NCBI GenBank assembly: GCA_020725555.1
Contig: DYEU01000018.1
Span: 285,563 to 349,562, forward strand
Source: Desulfatibacillum sp.
GTDB lineage: Bacteria; Desulfobacterota; Desulfobacteria; Desulfobacterales; SpSt-501
DNA length: 64,000 nt
Reading direction: 5' to 3'
Positions 36,503 through 45,286 of the stretch are shown here, piece by piece. Numbering within the stretch: the stretch's first letter is position 1; each line of letters begins with the position of its first letter. The position numbers and the translations under genes are program-made. The notes under the pieces are model-generated. The model was not told where the DNA came from and did no database searches. It was given only the letters and a program-made list of their open reading frames with translations.

Positions 36503-38416
36503 TCAAACCTCCAGCAGACGGCTCACCTCGGAAAGCGGCCGCGGCCGGCAAAGTCGCGGCAGGCATCGCTGCACTTCCTCGAGGGTCGTCGTGCCCCGGG
36601 CCGCCTTGAGCAGCCCGTCCTCGAAGAGCGTCGCCAGCCCCGCGGTCTCGAGCGCCATTCGCCGCAGCTCCCGCGCGCCGCGCCGCTCGATCACCGCGCC
36701 CCGCAGCTCCTCGTTCAGCACCAGGAGTTCGAAGACGCCCACCCGCCCCTGGTAGCCGCTGTAGCGGCATTGCGCGCAGCCGCGGCCGCGGCGGAAGGCC
36801 GCGGGGGAGGCCTCCTCCGGGGCGATCCCCAGGCGCTGGAGCGTCGCGGCGGCGCCGCGGTCGGGCTCGGCGCACGCCGGGCACACCCGCCGCAGCAGCC
36901 GCTGGGTGATCAGCGCGCTCACCGTGGAGGCGATCAGGTAGGCCTCGAGGTTCATGTGCAGCAGGCGGATGAGCCCCCCGATCGTGTCCTCGGCGTGGAA
37001 GGTGGTGAGCACCTTATGGCCGGTCAGGGCGGCCTGCACCGCGGTCTCGGCCGAAAAGGCGTCGCGCACCTCGCCGATGAAGAGGACGTCGGGGTCCTGC
37101 CGCACGATGTGGCGCAGGGTCTCCTCGTAGGTGAGCTGGATGCGCGGGTTGATGGAGCACTGGGAGATCCCGTCGATCAGGGCCTCGACGGGCTCCTCGG
37201 CCGTGAGGATGCTGACCTGGGGGTCGTTCAGGTGGCGGATGCAGCTGTAGACGGTCGTGGTCTTCCCCGAGCCGGTCGGCCCGGTCACCAGGATCACCCC
37301 GCCGGGGAGGCTCAGGGCCTCCTCGCGGAAGCGCTCGAGCAGCCGCGGGGCGAGCCCCAGCTCCTCGAGCGGAATCAGGGCGCCGCGGCGGTTGAGCAGC
37401 CGCAGGGCGATCTTCTCCCCGTGGACGGTCACGTAGAACGAGGCCCGCAGATCGAGGGAGGCGCCGTTGTGCTCGAAGGTGAAGCGCCCCCCCTGGTGGC
37501 GGCGTTTCTCGGTGATGTCGACGTCGCACATCACCTTGAGCCGGTTGGTGACCGCGCCCATCAGGGCGGCGGGGAAGTCCTCGACGTGCACGAGGACGCC
37601 GTCCTCGCGGAAGCGCACGCGGGCGTGCTCGGCGAAGGGTTCGATGTGCACGTCGCTCGCCCCGCGGGCGACGGCCGCCGCGAGGATGCGGTGGACCAGG
37701 GCGATGACGCCCTGCTCGTCGGCCGGGGAGATCTTCTCGCGCTGCCGCGCGAGCCGGGCACGGCGGACCGCCCGCTCGACCGCGCCGCGCCGGGCGATGG
37801 CCACGATCAGCTGCGGGCCGAAGAGCTCGCGGGCGGCGGCGAGATCCCCCGCGTCCAGGGGGTCGACGAAGGCGACCAGGGGAAGTCCGTTTTCGAACCG
37901 CAGGGGCACGAATCCCGGGGCGGCGGTCCAGGCAGGGGGCATCCGCTGGAACAGGCGCGGGTCGATCTCGGCGAAGTCGGGCTCGACGAAGGGATAGCCC
38001 AGCTGCAGGGACAGGACCTCGATCAGGGTGCGCTCCTCGACGAGGCGCCGCTCGAGCAGCACGTCGACCAGGCGCCGGGGGGGCCGGGCGTCGCGCTGCG
38101 CGGCCCGCGCCGCCTCGAGCGCCTCGCGCGTGAGGATCCCGAGCTCGGCGAGGAGGACCCCGAGATCGAGGGGCCCGGCCGCGGCGCGGATCAACTCCCG
38201 GATCTGCTCCTCGCCGACGAGGCGCAGCTCCTTGAGAATCTCGATCAGGGGCCGCGGGGTCTCGAGCTTGGCCTGGACGCGGCGGGCGTAGGCCACCTGT
38301 TCGGCGGACACCCGGCCGGAGGCGACCAGGCGTTCCACGATGTCAAACGCGGCGCCCTGGCCGCCGGCCGCCGGCCGGGCCTCGCCGGGCAGCGTCCTGC
38401 CTGCGGGCATGGTCAC
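36503..38416 (-). CDS. PilB/GspE-type secretion ATPase
   Basis: A 637-residue traffic ATPase that powers type IV pilus extension or type II secretion. Two MshEN-like regions (about 25-215) precede the core. Walker A GPTGSGKT is at 379-386, an Asp box and Walker B (DPDVLFIGEVRD) follow, then a His box. A tetra-Cys zinc motif (CPAC...CAQC) sits in the C-terminal region. No other pilus or T2SS genes are nearby. Its partners in this operon are an HDOD protein, an unknown protein and a Lon-like protease, an uncommon context. Confidence 0.87.
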   Translation of the reverse strand: MTMPAGRTLPGEARPAAGGQGAAFDIVERLVASGRVSAEQVAYARRVQAKLETPRPLIEILKELRLVGEEQIRELIRAAAGPLDLGVLLAELGILTREALEAARAAQRDARPPRRLVDVLLERRLVEERTLIEVLSLQLGYPFVEPDFAEIDPRLFQRMPPAWTAAPGFVPLRFENGLPLVAFVDPLDAGDLAAARELFGPQLIVAIARRGAVERAVRRARLARQREKISPADEQGVIALVHRILAAAVARGASDVHIEPFAEHARVRFREDGVLVHVEDFPAALMGAVTNRLKVMCDVDITEKRRHQGGRFTFEHNGASLDLRASFYVTVHGEKIALRLLNRRGALIPLEELGLAPRLLERFREEALSLPGGVILVTGPTGSGKTTTVYSCIRHLNDPQVSILTAEEPVEALIDGISQCSINPRIQLTYEETLRHIVRQDPDVLFIGEVRDAFSAETAVQAALTGHKVLTTFHAEDTIGGLIRLLHMNLEAYLIASTVSALITQRLLRRVCPACAEPDRGAAATLQRLGIAPEEASPAAFRRGRGCAQCRYSGYQGRVGVFELLVLNEELRGAVIERRGARELRRMALETAGLATLFEDGLLKAARGTTTLEEVQRCLPRLCRPRPLSEVSRLLEV

Positions 38417-38528
38417 GGATCCTCCTCGACACGGGCGTCGGCCGCCGCAGGCAAAAGGGGCCCCCGGAGGCCACGGCCTTCCTCTGGAGGAGGCTATCGG
38501 CCGGATTCGCCCCGGCCTTGAGGACGTC

Positions 38529-38558
38529 TTGCCAGAGGGATCGCCCGCGGCCTATAAT
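38529..38558 (+). promoter_or_regulatory. Strong sigma-70-like promoter
   Basis: TTGCCA (38529-38534), an 18-base spacer and a perfect TATAAT (38553-38558) upstream of the class IV aminotransferase gene. The leader contains a perfect hairpin GGACCC/GGGTCC (38572-38589). Confidence 0.75.
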
Positions 38559-38614
38559 GCTTCGAGTGCACGGACCCTTTTGAGGGTCCCGAACCTCGCG
38601 GGAGGCGCGCGCCG

Positions 38615-39463
38615 ATGGGCAATGTCTATTTCATGGACGGCGAGTTCGTCGCCGAGGCCGAAGCCCGGGTCCCGGTGAACGATCTCGCCCTGCTCCGCGG
38701 TTTCGGCTGCTTCGACTTCATGCGCACCTACGGCGGCAAGGTCCTCTTTTTGCGCGACCACGTCCGCCGGCTGCTGCGCTCGGCCGGCCGCCTGGGCATC
38801 GAGCTGCCGCTCGGCGAAGCGGAGCTCATGGGGCTGGTCGAGGAGACGCTGCGCCGCAACCCGCCGGGCGAGGCGAGCGTGCGCATTCTCGTGACCGGCG
38901 GCCCGAGCCCCGACTTCATCACCCCGCAGGGGAGGCCGCGGCTGATGATCCTGGTCGCCCCCCTCGCCTCCTACCCCGCCTCCTGGTACGCGGAGGGGGC
39001 GGCGGTGATCACCGTCCCCTACGAGCGGGCGATCCCCGAGGCGAAGACGATCGACTACGCCCGGGCCATCCTCGCCCTGGCCGAGGCCCGGCGGAAGGGG
39101 GCGATCGAGGCGCTCTACGTGGACTCCCGGAACCGGGTGCGCGAGGGGACGACGAGCAACGTCTTCTGCTTCCTGGGTGAGCGCCTCGTGACCCCCGGGG
39201 AAGGCCTCCTCGAGGGGATCACCCGCGGCAAGGTGCTCGCGCTCGCCCGCAAGCAGCACCCGGTCGAGATCCGCGACCTCGCGCGCCGCGAGCTCGCGGC
39301 CGCCGACGAGGTCTTTCTCACCTCCTCGAACCGCCTCATCGTCCCCATCGTCCGCGTGGACGAGGACCGGATCGGCTCCGGGGAACCGGGGCCCCGCACG
39401 CGGGCGCTGATGGAGGCCTTTGCCGCCTACACCCGCAGCCTCGCCGCCGGAGAAACCCCGTGA
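38615..39463 (+). CDS. Class IV aminotransferase (PLP)
   Basis: A 282-residue fold-type IV PLP enzyme, similar to branched-chain amino acid aminotransferases, D-amino acid aminotransferases and aminodeoxychorismate lyase. The PLP Lys lies in PEAKTIDYARAI. VDSRNRVREGTTSNVFCFLG and LEGITRGKVLALA are typical. Substrate class cannot be fixed from sequence. Its stop overlaps the GTG start of trxB. Confidence 0.88.
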   Translation: MGNVYFMDGEFVAEAEARVPVNDLALLRGFGCFDFMRTYGGKVLFLRDHVRRLLRSAGRLGIELPLGEAELMGLVEETLRRNPPGEASVRILVTGGPSPDFITPQGRPRLMILVAPLASYPASWYAEGAAVITVPYERAIPEAKTIDYARAILALAEARRKGAIEALYVDSRNRVREGTTSNVFCFLGERLVTPGEGLLEGITRGKVLALARKQHPVEIRDLARRELAAADEVFLTSSNRLIVPIVRVDEDRIGSGEPGPRTRALMEAFAAYTRSLAAGETP

Positions 39464-40443
39464 ACTGCGAAGGGCTGATCGACCTGGTCATCGTCGGCGG
39501 CGGTCCCGCCGGGCTCACGGCGGGCATCTACGCCATGCGCGCCGCCTTGCACACCGTGCTCCTCGAGCGCTCCGCCCCCGGCGGGCAGGTCAACCTCTCC
39601 GAGGCCGTCGAAAACTGGCCGGGCGAACCCCACATCGGCGGCGGCGAACTCGCGGCGAAGATGCTCGAACACGCGCGCACCTACGGCCTCGAGATCCGCT
39701 CCGAGGAGGTCGTGGCCGTGGAGCCGGGCCTGGAGTGCCACACGGTCCGGCTCGCCGGCGGGGAGGCGATCCGCACCCACGCGGTGATCCTGGCGACGGG
39801 CGGCAGCCCGCGCAAGCTCGGCATCCCGGGCGAGCTCGAGTACTACGGGAAAGGGGTCTCCTACTGCGCCGTCTGCGACGGGTTCTTCTTCCGGGGAAAG
39901 ACCGTCGCCGTCGTGGGCGGCGGGGACTCGGCCGTCGAGGAGTCGCTCTACCTCGCCAAGCTCGCGCGGCAGGTCTACCTCGTCCACCGCCGCGACCAGT
40001 TGCGCGCCAGCATGATCCTCCAACAGCGGGCGCGGGCCGAGTGCAAGATCGCCTTCGTGTGGAACTCGCTCGTCACCGGAATCCGCGCCGACGCGGGCGG
40101 GGTCCAGGCGGTGGAGATCGAAAACCGGCTGTCGGGCGACCGGCAAGTGCTCGCGGTGGACGGGCTCTTCGTCTTCATCGGCTTCGAGCCCAACAACGCG
40201 CTCGTCCCGGCCGGGGTGCGCATGAACGCCGAAGGCTACGTCATCACGGACGAAACCTGCGCGACGAACCTCCCCGGCATCTACGCCGTGGGCGACCTGC
40301 GGGCAAAGTACGCCCGCCAGATCGTGATCGCCGCCGCCGACGGGTGCACCGCCGCCCTGGCCGCCGCGCACTACGTCGAGTCCCGCAAGGCGGCCGGCGT
40401 GTGCGCCGTGCCCCCCCCGGACGGCGGCGGCAAGCTCCGCTAG
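39460..40443 (+). CDS. trxB: Thioredoxin-disulfide reductase
   Basis: A 327-residue low-molecular-weight TrxB. The FAD motif GGGPAG is at 13-18, redox-active CAVC at 136-139, the NADPH motif GGGDSA at about 153-158 and the C-terminal FAD-contact segment GIYAVGDLR at about 274-282. It reduces thioredoxin with NAD(P)H. The GTG start overlaps the aminotransferase stop. The HRRDQLRAS segment at the NADPH site has the basic residues usual for NADPH preference. Confidence 0.92.
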   Translation: MNCEGLIDLVIVGGGPAGLTAGIYAMRAALHTVLLERSAPGGQVNLSEAVENWPGEPHIGGGELAAKMLEHARTYGLEIRSEEVVAVEPGLECHTVRLAGGEAIRTHAVILATGGSPRKLGIPGELEYYGKGVSYCAVCDGFFFRGKTVAVVGGGDSAVEESLYLAKLARQVYLVHRRDQLRASMILQQRARAECKIAFVWNSLVTGIRADAGGVQAVEIENRLSGDRQVLAVDGLFVFIGFEPNNALVPAGVRMNAEGYVITDETCATNLPGIYAVGDLRAKYARQIVIAAADGCTAALAAAHYVESRKAAGVCAVPPPDGGGKLR

Positions 40444-40465
40444 GCGCCGCCAGGAGCCCTCCCCC

Positions 40466-41602
40466 ATGGCTTCCGCGCCGCAGCCCCCCTCCCGCGGGGC
40501 CCTCGCCACGCTCCTCGCCTGGGCGGCCCTCCTCGCCGCCGCGCCCCTCCTCGGCGCCGCGGCGGCCGGCTCCCTGAGCGCCGAGCGCTTCGCGATCCCC
40601 CCCCGGCCCGGCGGCGCGGCGCAGGCCTCCTTCTCCTGGCCCGCCTTCATCGCCGTCGCCGCCCTCGGGGGGGCGGTCCTCGGCCCCGTCGCCCGCCGCG
40701 CCGCCGCCTCCTTCCGCCGCAGCCCGGCGGTCCCCGCGCCGCCCGCCCGGCCCTTCCCCGCCTGGGGCTGGGGCGCGCTCGGAGTCGGGGCGCTCGCCTG
40801 GGCGATCGCCTGGAGCGATGCGCCGCGCTTCGCCGCGCTGCGGCCCTACACCTTCACCCCCCTCTGGCTCGCCTATGTCCTGGTCATGAACGCCCTGTGC
40901 GTGCGGGCGACGGGGAGCTCGCCGGCCACGCGGGAGCCCGGCTTCTTCTTCGCCCTCTTCCCCGCGAGCGCCCTCTTCTGGTGGGCGTTCGAATACCTGA
41001 ACCGCTTCGTCGGCAACTGGAGCTACGAGGGCGAACGCTTCGGCCCCCTGGGCTACGTGGGGCTCGCCTCGCTTTGTTTCTCGACCGTCCTGCCGGCCGT
41101 GTGGAGCACCCGCGCGTGGCTTCTCTCCCGGGTCGGTCTCCGCCGCGCCTTCGGCCGCATCGACCCCCTTCCCCCCCGCTTCGGCCGCATTCCGCCCCGG
41201 GCGGCCGCGCTGCTCGCATTCGCCCTGCTCGCGGCGACCGCGGCCTGGCCCGCCGGGTTGTACCCCCTCCTCTGGGTCGCCCCGCTGGTGCTGCTCTGCG
41301 CGCTGGCCGCGCGCCGCGGCAGCCCCCAGATCCTCGGGCCGCTCCGCGGCGAGGACTGGACCGCGCCGGCCGCGGCCGCCCTCGCCGGGCTCGTCTGCGG
41401 GTTGTTCTGGGAAATGTGGAACGCCTATAGCCTGCTGCGCTGGGTCTATCACATCCCCGGCGTCGACCGCTTCCGCGTCTTCGAGATGCCGCTGCTCGGC
41501 TACCTGGGCTACCTGCCCTTCGGCCTGCTCTGCGCCGCGGTGGGGGATCTGGTGCGGGAGCCCTTCGCCGCGCGGGCACAAGGAGCCGGCCGTGGCCTTT
41601 GA
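40466..41602 (+). CDS. Multi-pass membrane protein, unknown family
   Basis: A 378-residue integral membrane protein with roughly eight to ten hydrophobic segments. Aromatic-rich motifs in the second half (FFALFPASALFWWAFEYLNRF, VCGLFWEMWNAYSLLRWVY) look conserved and may face a substrate cavity. No known transporter or enzyme family was recognised. It follows trxB by 22 bases and overlaps the Cys-rich miniprotein gene by 11 bases, suggesting the three are expressed together. Confidence 0.65.
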   Translation: MASAPQPPSRGALATLLAWAALLAAAPLLGAAAAGSLSAERFAIPPRPGGAAQASFSWPAFIAVAALGGAVLGPVARRAAASFRRSPAVPAPPARPFPAWGWGALGVGALAWAIAWSDAPRFAALRPYTFTPLWLAYVLVMNALCVRATGSSPATREPGFFFALFPASALFWWAFEYLNRFVGNWSYEGERFGPLGYVGLASLCFSTVLPAVWSTRAWLLSRVGLRRAFGRIDPLPPRFGRIPPRAAALLAFALLAATAAWPAGLYPLLWVAPLVLLCALAARRGSPQILGPLRGEDWTAPAAAALAGLVCGLFWEMWNAYSLLRWVYHIPGVDRFRVFEMPLLGYLGYLPFGLLCAAVGDLVREPFAARAQGAGRGL

Positions 41603-41810
41603 ACGGATCGCCGGCATCCCGGGGAAGTGCTACCGCCCCGAGGGCCGCGGTCGCCGCAAGCACCCCTGCCGCGACTGCTTTTCCTGCCAGCTTTGCAGCG
41701 AGGAGCGCTGTGCCCTCTGCCGGGCGGGATGCCGCGGGGGAGGGGACGACGGAACGGCGGGACGGCGCGCGGGCGGGGAAGGCCCCGGCCGCACGCCGCG
41801 AGAGGATTAG
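41592..41810 (+). CDS. Cys-rich miniprotein
   Basis: A 72-residue protein from a GTG start inside the 3' end of the membrane protein gene. Residues about 13-47 hold eight Cys, with the dense run [18 protein letters not shown]. The pattern suggests two metal (Zn or Fe-S) knuckles. The C-terminal 25 residues are disordered and Gly/Arg-rich. The frame overlapping it in another phase (41599-41997) lacks such a pattern and runs into htpX. Function unknown. Confidence 0.6.
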   Translation: MAFERIAGIPGKCYRPEGRGRRKHPCRDCFSCQLCSEERCALCRAGCRGGGDDGTAGRRAGGEGPGRTPRED

Positions 41811-42745
41811 CGTTTTCCGGAAAGCCGCTCCCAGAGTTCGCGCGCCGCGGCCTGGGGGTCCCCGGCGGCCGGGGGGCTTTCGCCGCCGGCGCGGGAGCCC
41901 CCCCGCAGCCCGCGCAGGCGGGCAATCCGCTCTTCGAGCGGCGGGTGGGTGGAAAAGAGGCTCATCAGGCTTCCGCCGGAGAGCGGGTTCACGATGAACA
42001 TGTGCGCCGTCGCCGGTTCGGCGTTCATCGGGATCCGCCGCGACCAGGCGCCCAACTTTTCCAGCGCCCGCGCCAGCCCCTCGGGCGAGCCCGTGAAGGA
42101 GGCGCCGGTTGCGTCCGCCAGGTACTCGCGCGATCGCGAGATCGCCATCTGGATGAGCATCGCCCCGATCGGCGCGAGGATCGCGGTCAGGATCAAGCCC
42201 AGCCCCCCGCCCCCGCCGCCTTCCTCGTCGCGGCGGCCGCCGCCGAAGACCGCCGCCCAGCGGGCCATGTTGGCGAGCATGAGGACGGCGCCCGCCAGGG
42301 TGGCCGCGATGCTGCCGATCAGAATGTCGCGGTTTCTCACGTGGGCGAGCTCGTGGGCGAGAACGCCGGCCAGCTCCTCGCGGTTCATCAGGCGGAGCAG
42401 CCCCTCGGTGACCGCGACCGCGGCGTGCTCGGGGTTGCGCCCCGTGGCGAAGGCGTTGGGGGCCTCGGAGGGGATGAGGCAGACCCGGGGCATGGGCAGG
42501 TTGGCCCGGCGGCAGAGTTCCTGCACCATGCCGTAGAGCTCGGGAGCCTCCGCGGGGCCGACCTCCCGGGCGCCGTAGAGACGCAGGACGATGCGGTCGG
42601 AGAACCAGTAGCTGAAGAAGTTCATCGCCGCGGCGGCAAACAGAGCGACCACCATGCCGTCGCGGCCCCCGATCATCTGGCCGATGACGAGGATCAACCC
42701 GGTCAGCAGCCCAAGCAGCAGCGTGGTGCGGATGCGGTTGTTCAT
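41807..42745 (-). CDS. htpX: HtpX-type membrane zinc metalloprotease
   Basis: A 312-residue M48 protease. Two N-terminal membrane segments (about 7-25 and 31-48) are followed by the zinc motif HELAH at 131-135, another hydrophobic pair (about 145-195) and the third zinc ligand Glu in [11 protein letters not shown]. HtpX helps degrade damaged inner-membrane proteins under stress. A promoter with perfect -35 TTGACA lies upstream. Confidence 0.95.
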   Translation of the reverse strand: MNNRIRTTLLLGLLTGLILVIGQMIGGRDGMVVALFAAAAMNFFSYWFSDRIVLRLYGAREVGPAEAPELYGMVQELCRRANLPMPRVCLIPSEAPNAFATGRNPEHAAVAVTEGLLRLMNREELAGVLAHELAHVRNRDILIGSIAATLAGAVLMLANMARWAAVFGGGRRDEEGGGGGGLGLILTAILAPIGAMLIQMAISRSREYLADATGASFTGSPEGLARALEKLGAWSRRIPMNAEPATAHMFIVNPLSGGSLMSLFSTHPPLEERIARLRGLRGGSRAGGESPPAAGDPQAAARELWERLSGKR

Positions 42746-42784
42746 CGCGCTGGAATCCCCCTGCGTTTTGCCGTTTTTCCAAAT

Positions 42785-42813
42785 AAAATGAATCCTGGAC
42801 GGCCCCTTGTCAA
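42785..42813 (-). promoter_or_regulatory. Putative promoter of htpX
   Basis: On the minus strand TTGACA (42813-42808) is followed after 17 bases by CATTTT (42790-42785) in an AT-rich patch, about 40 bases before the htpX start. The -10 is weak. Confidence 0.5.
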
Positions 42814-42920
42814 CGGATGTTGACGGCCGGGCCGCGCGCCCCGGGTGCCTTGCGGCCCCGCCGCGGTCAAAGCCGCAATCGCCGGCGCAGGTTAGATTTC
42901 GATCAGTCCAGCGATTTCCC

Positions 42921-42949
42921 TTGCCAGAAGGGTTGCGGCCTGCTATGAA
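42921..42949 (+). promoter_or_regulatory. Putative promoter of the PilZ protein gene
   Basis: TTGCCA (42921-42926), a 17-base spacer and TATGAA (42944-42949), about 90 bases before the ATG at 43042. Lies in the ~300-base divergent gap with the htpX promoter; nothing else was seen in the gap. Confidence 0.6.
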
Positions 42950-43041
42950 ATCAGCCTCTCAATCGAGGACAATTTTTTTCCGAACCGAACGACGTCCTGA
43001 GGCCGGGGGCCCGGCCGGGAACGCGGGGCCCGGGGGGAAAC

Positions 43042-45168
43042 ATGACGCACGGCGGTTCCGAGCTGAAGGAGGGTCGCGAGGAAGCCCCGTCCGCGAACGA
43101 GGGGGAAACCGCGGTCACCGCCGAGGAAAAACGGCTTCTTCTTTCCCCGCCGCCCCCGCCACGGCCGCAGCCGGGACGAAACACCCCGCCCCCGCGCATC
43201 GGCCGGGAACTGCTCATCAACCGCATCCATCTCGCCCATTTCCGCGATCAGCCGCTGGCCATCGAGTTCACGCACCGCCGGTTCGGCAGCGTCGTCCGGC
43301 TCGCCGTGCGGCCCCTGCCCGTGGTGGGCGGCGTCCTCGAATGCCTCTGGGTGGATGCGCCGGCCGCCGCCGGGGTCCTCTCCTCCCATGCCCTCACGGC
43401 GCTCATCGTGCCGCGGGGTGAGCGTCACCTGCGCGCCGAGGTCCGGGTGCTGGCCGCCGACGGCCGGGGCTTGCGGCTGGAGCTCCCCGATTCCGCCCTC
43501 GAGATCAACGAACGCCGGATCGACCGCCTGCCCGCATGCGAGGTCGCGGCCCGGGTCCTCCAGAACTCGGGCTCCTTTGCGGGCCGGCTGATCGATTTCA
43601 ACGCCCTCTCCTTCCGGGTGGCGCTCGTCGCCGCCTCGCCCCAGACCTTCGCCTGGATCGACCCCGAGCAACCCGTGCATGCCGTTCTCTTCCGCGGCGA
43701 GCAGACTTTCTTCGCCGGAGAATGCCGCATCACCCGCCTCGAGCGCGAGGCGGAAGGCGGCACCTGCGTCCTCGTGCCCGCGCACCGCCACAGCCGGCGC
43801 TTCCGGCGGGACGAAGTCCGCAGCCAGCGCCTGGTGCTCGTCCCTTCCCCGAACCTCGTCTTCCTTCACCCCTTCACGGGAAAGCGCGTCGAGCTCAAGG
43901 TCACCGACCTTTCGGGCTCGGGCTTCGCCGTGGAGGAGGAGCTCTCCCGCGCCGTGCTGCTCCCCGGCCTGATGCTGCCCGAGGCGCAGCTCGATTTCGC
44001 CGGGAGCTTCCAGATCGCCCTGAGCGCCCAGGTGGTCTTCCAGCGCCTCCCCGCCGGCGGCGGCGAGGCCGGGCTCGTGCGCTGCGGCCTCGCGCTGCTC
44101 GACATGCCCCCCGGCGACCACGTCCGGCTGCTCGCCCTCCTCAACCAGAGCCGGGACCGCAACGCCTACCTCTGCAAGGAGGTCGACCTCGAGGCCCTCT
44201 GGGATTTCTTCTTCGAGACGGGCTTCATCTACCCCGACAAGTACGCGCTGATCGAAAAACACAAGGGGGAAATCCGCGAGACCTGCGCCAAGCTCTACAC
44301 GCGCAGCCCGGAAATCGCCCGGACCTTCCTCTACCAGAAAGGGGGGGTCATCCTCGGGCACCTGGCGATGATCCGCTTCTGGCCCTCGGCCTGGCTGATC
44401 CATCACCACGCCGCCCGAAAATCCGCCCTCAACCGGGCCGGCCTGAACGTGCTCGACCAGCTCTGCCGCTTCATCCACGACGGGTTGCGCTTCCGCAGCC
44501 TGCACATGGAGCACCTCGTCTGCTACTACCGCCCCCAGAACCGCTTCCCGCAGCGGGTCTTCGGGGGGTTCGCCGAGGAGACCGGCGACCGCCGGGTCTG
44601 TTCCGTGGATCCCTTCGCCTACCTCACCCTCGGCGAAACGCCCGCCGCCGAGGGGGCCCTGCCCGCGGGCTGGGTTCTCGCCGCCGCCGAAGACCCGGAT
44701 CTCCTGGAGATGAACCGCTTCTACGCGCACGCCTCCGGCGGCCTGATGGCGGAGGCCTTCGACCTCACGCCGGGCAGCCGGCGCGACGAGGAGCTCGCGG
44801 AGCTCTTCCGCCGCCTCGGCCTGCGGCGCGAGCGCCGCCGCTTCGCCCTGCGGTTCCGCGGCCGGCTGAAGGCCCTGATCGTGGCCCACCTCTCCGACAT
44901 CGGCCTCAACTTCTCCGAACTCACCCACTGCCTGACGATCCTGGTGACCGACCCCGAAGGCATCGACGCGATGGTCCTGCGCTCGGCGCTGCAGGCCGCC
45001 GCCCGCCGGGCGGGCCTCACGGAGATCGTGGCCCTCGTCTACCCGGAGACGGCCGTGGAGCGCGCCGGGCTTGCGGCCGGCAAGGGCTATCACCTCTGGA
45101 TCGTGCGCACCTACGAAGCCGAGCAGCCGTTCCAGAAATACCTCAAGCGCTTGACGCGCATGCCCTGA
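43042..45168 (+). CDS. PilZ-domain protein with acyltransferase-like C-terminal region
   Basis: A 708-residue multidomain protein. After a disordered Pro-rich start (1-55) comes a YcgR-N-like beta region (about 58-245), then a PilZ domain with the cyclic-di-GMP motifs RRFRR (252-256) and DLSGSG (289-294). The second half (about 370-700) looks like one or two GNAT-type acyltransferase folds, for example GGVILGHLAMIRFWPSAWLIHHHAA and a C-terminal GYHLWIVRTYEAEQPFQKYLKRL. It is probably a c-di-GMP-controlled enzyme or effector. A good promoter lies upstream. The first ~50 residues may be an over-extended start. Confidence 0.7.
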   Translation: MTHGGSELKEGREEAPSANEGETAVTAEEKRLLLSPPPPPRPQPGRNTPPPRIGRELLINRIHLAHFRDQPLAIEFTHRRFGSVVRLAVRPLPVVGGVLECLWVDAPAAAGVLSSHALTALIVPRGERHLRAEVRVLAADGRGLRLELPDSALEINERRIDRLPACEVAARVLQNSGSFAGRLIDFNALSFRVALVAASPQTFAWIDPEQPVHAVLFRGEQTFFAGECRITRLEREAEGGTCVLVPAHRHSRRFRRDEVRSQRLVLVPSPNLVFLHPFTGKRVELKVTDLSGSGFAVEEELSRAVLLPGLMLPEAQLDFAGSFQIALSAQVVFQRLPAGGGEAGLVRCGLALLDMPPGDHVRLLALLNQSRDRNAYLCKEVDLEALWDFFFETGFIYPDKYALIEKHKGEIRETCAKLYTRSPEIARTFLYQKGGVILGHLAMIRFWPSAWLIHHHAARKSALNRAGLNVLDQLCRFIHDGLRFRSLHMEHLVCYYRPQNRFPQRVFGGFAEETGDRRVCSVDPFAYLTLGETPAAEGALPAGWVLAAAEDPDLLEMNRFYAHASGGLMAEAFDLTPGSRRDEELAELFRRLGLRRERRRFALRFRGRLKALIVAHLSDIGLNFSELTHCLTILVTDPEGIDAMVLRSALQAAARRAGLTEIVALVYPETAVERAGLAAGKGYHLWIVRTYEAEQPFQKYLKRLTRMP

Positions 45169-45286
45169 CCGAAGCGGCTTGCCGGGCGTTCGCGGACGCC
45201 CCCCCGGCCCCGCTTGTGCCGGCCGCCGGTTTCTGGTAAAGGAGCGTTTTCGTTTCCGCCATCCCCCTCGAAGGAGCCCGACACCC

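Noticed and set aside
41599..41997. Alternative frame over the Cys-rich miniprotein
   Set aside because: Runs deep into htpX and lacks the Cys pattern and any family resemblance.
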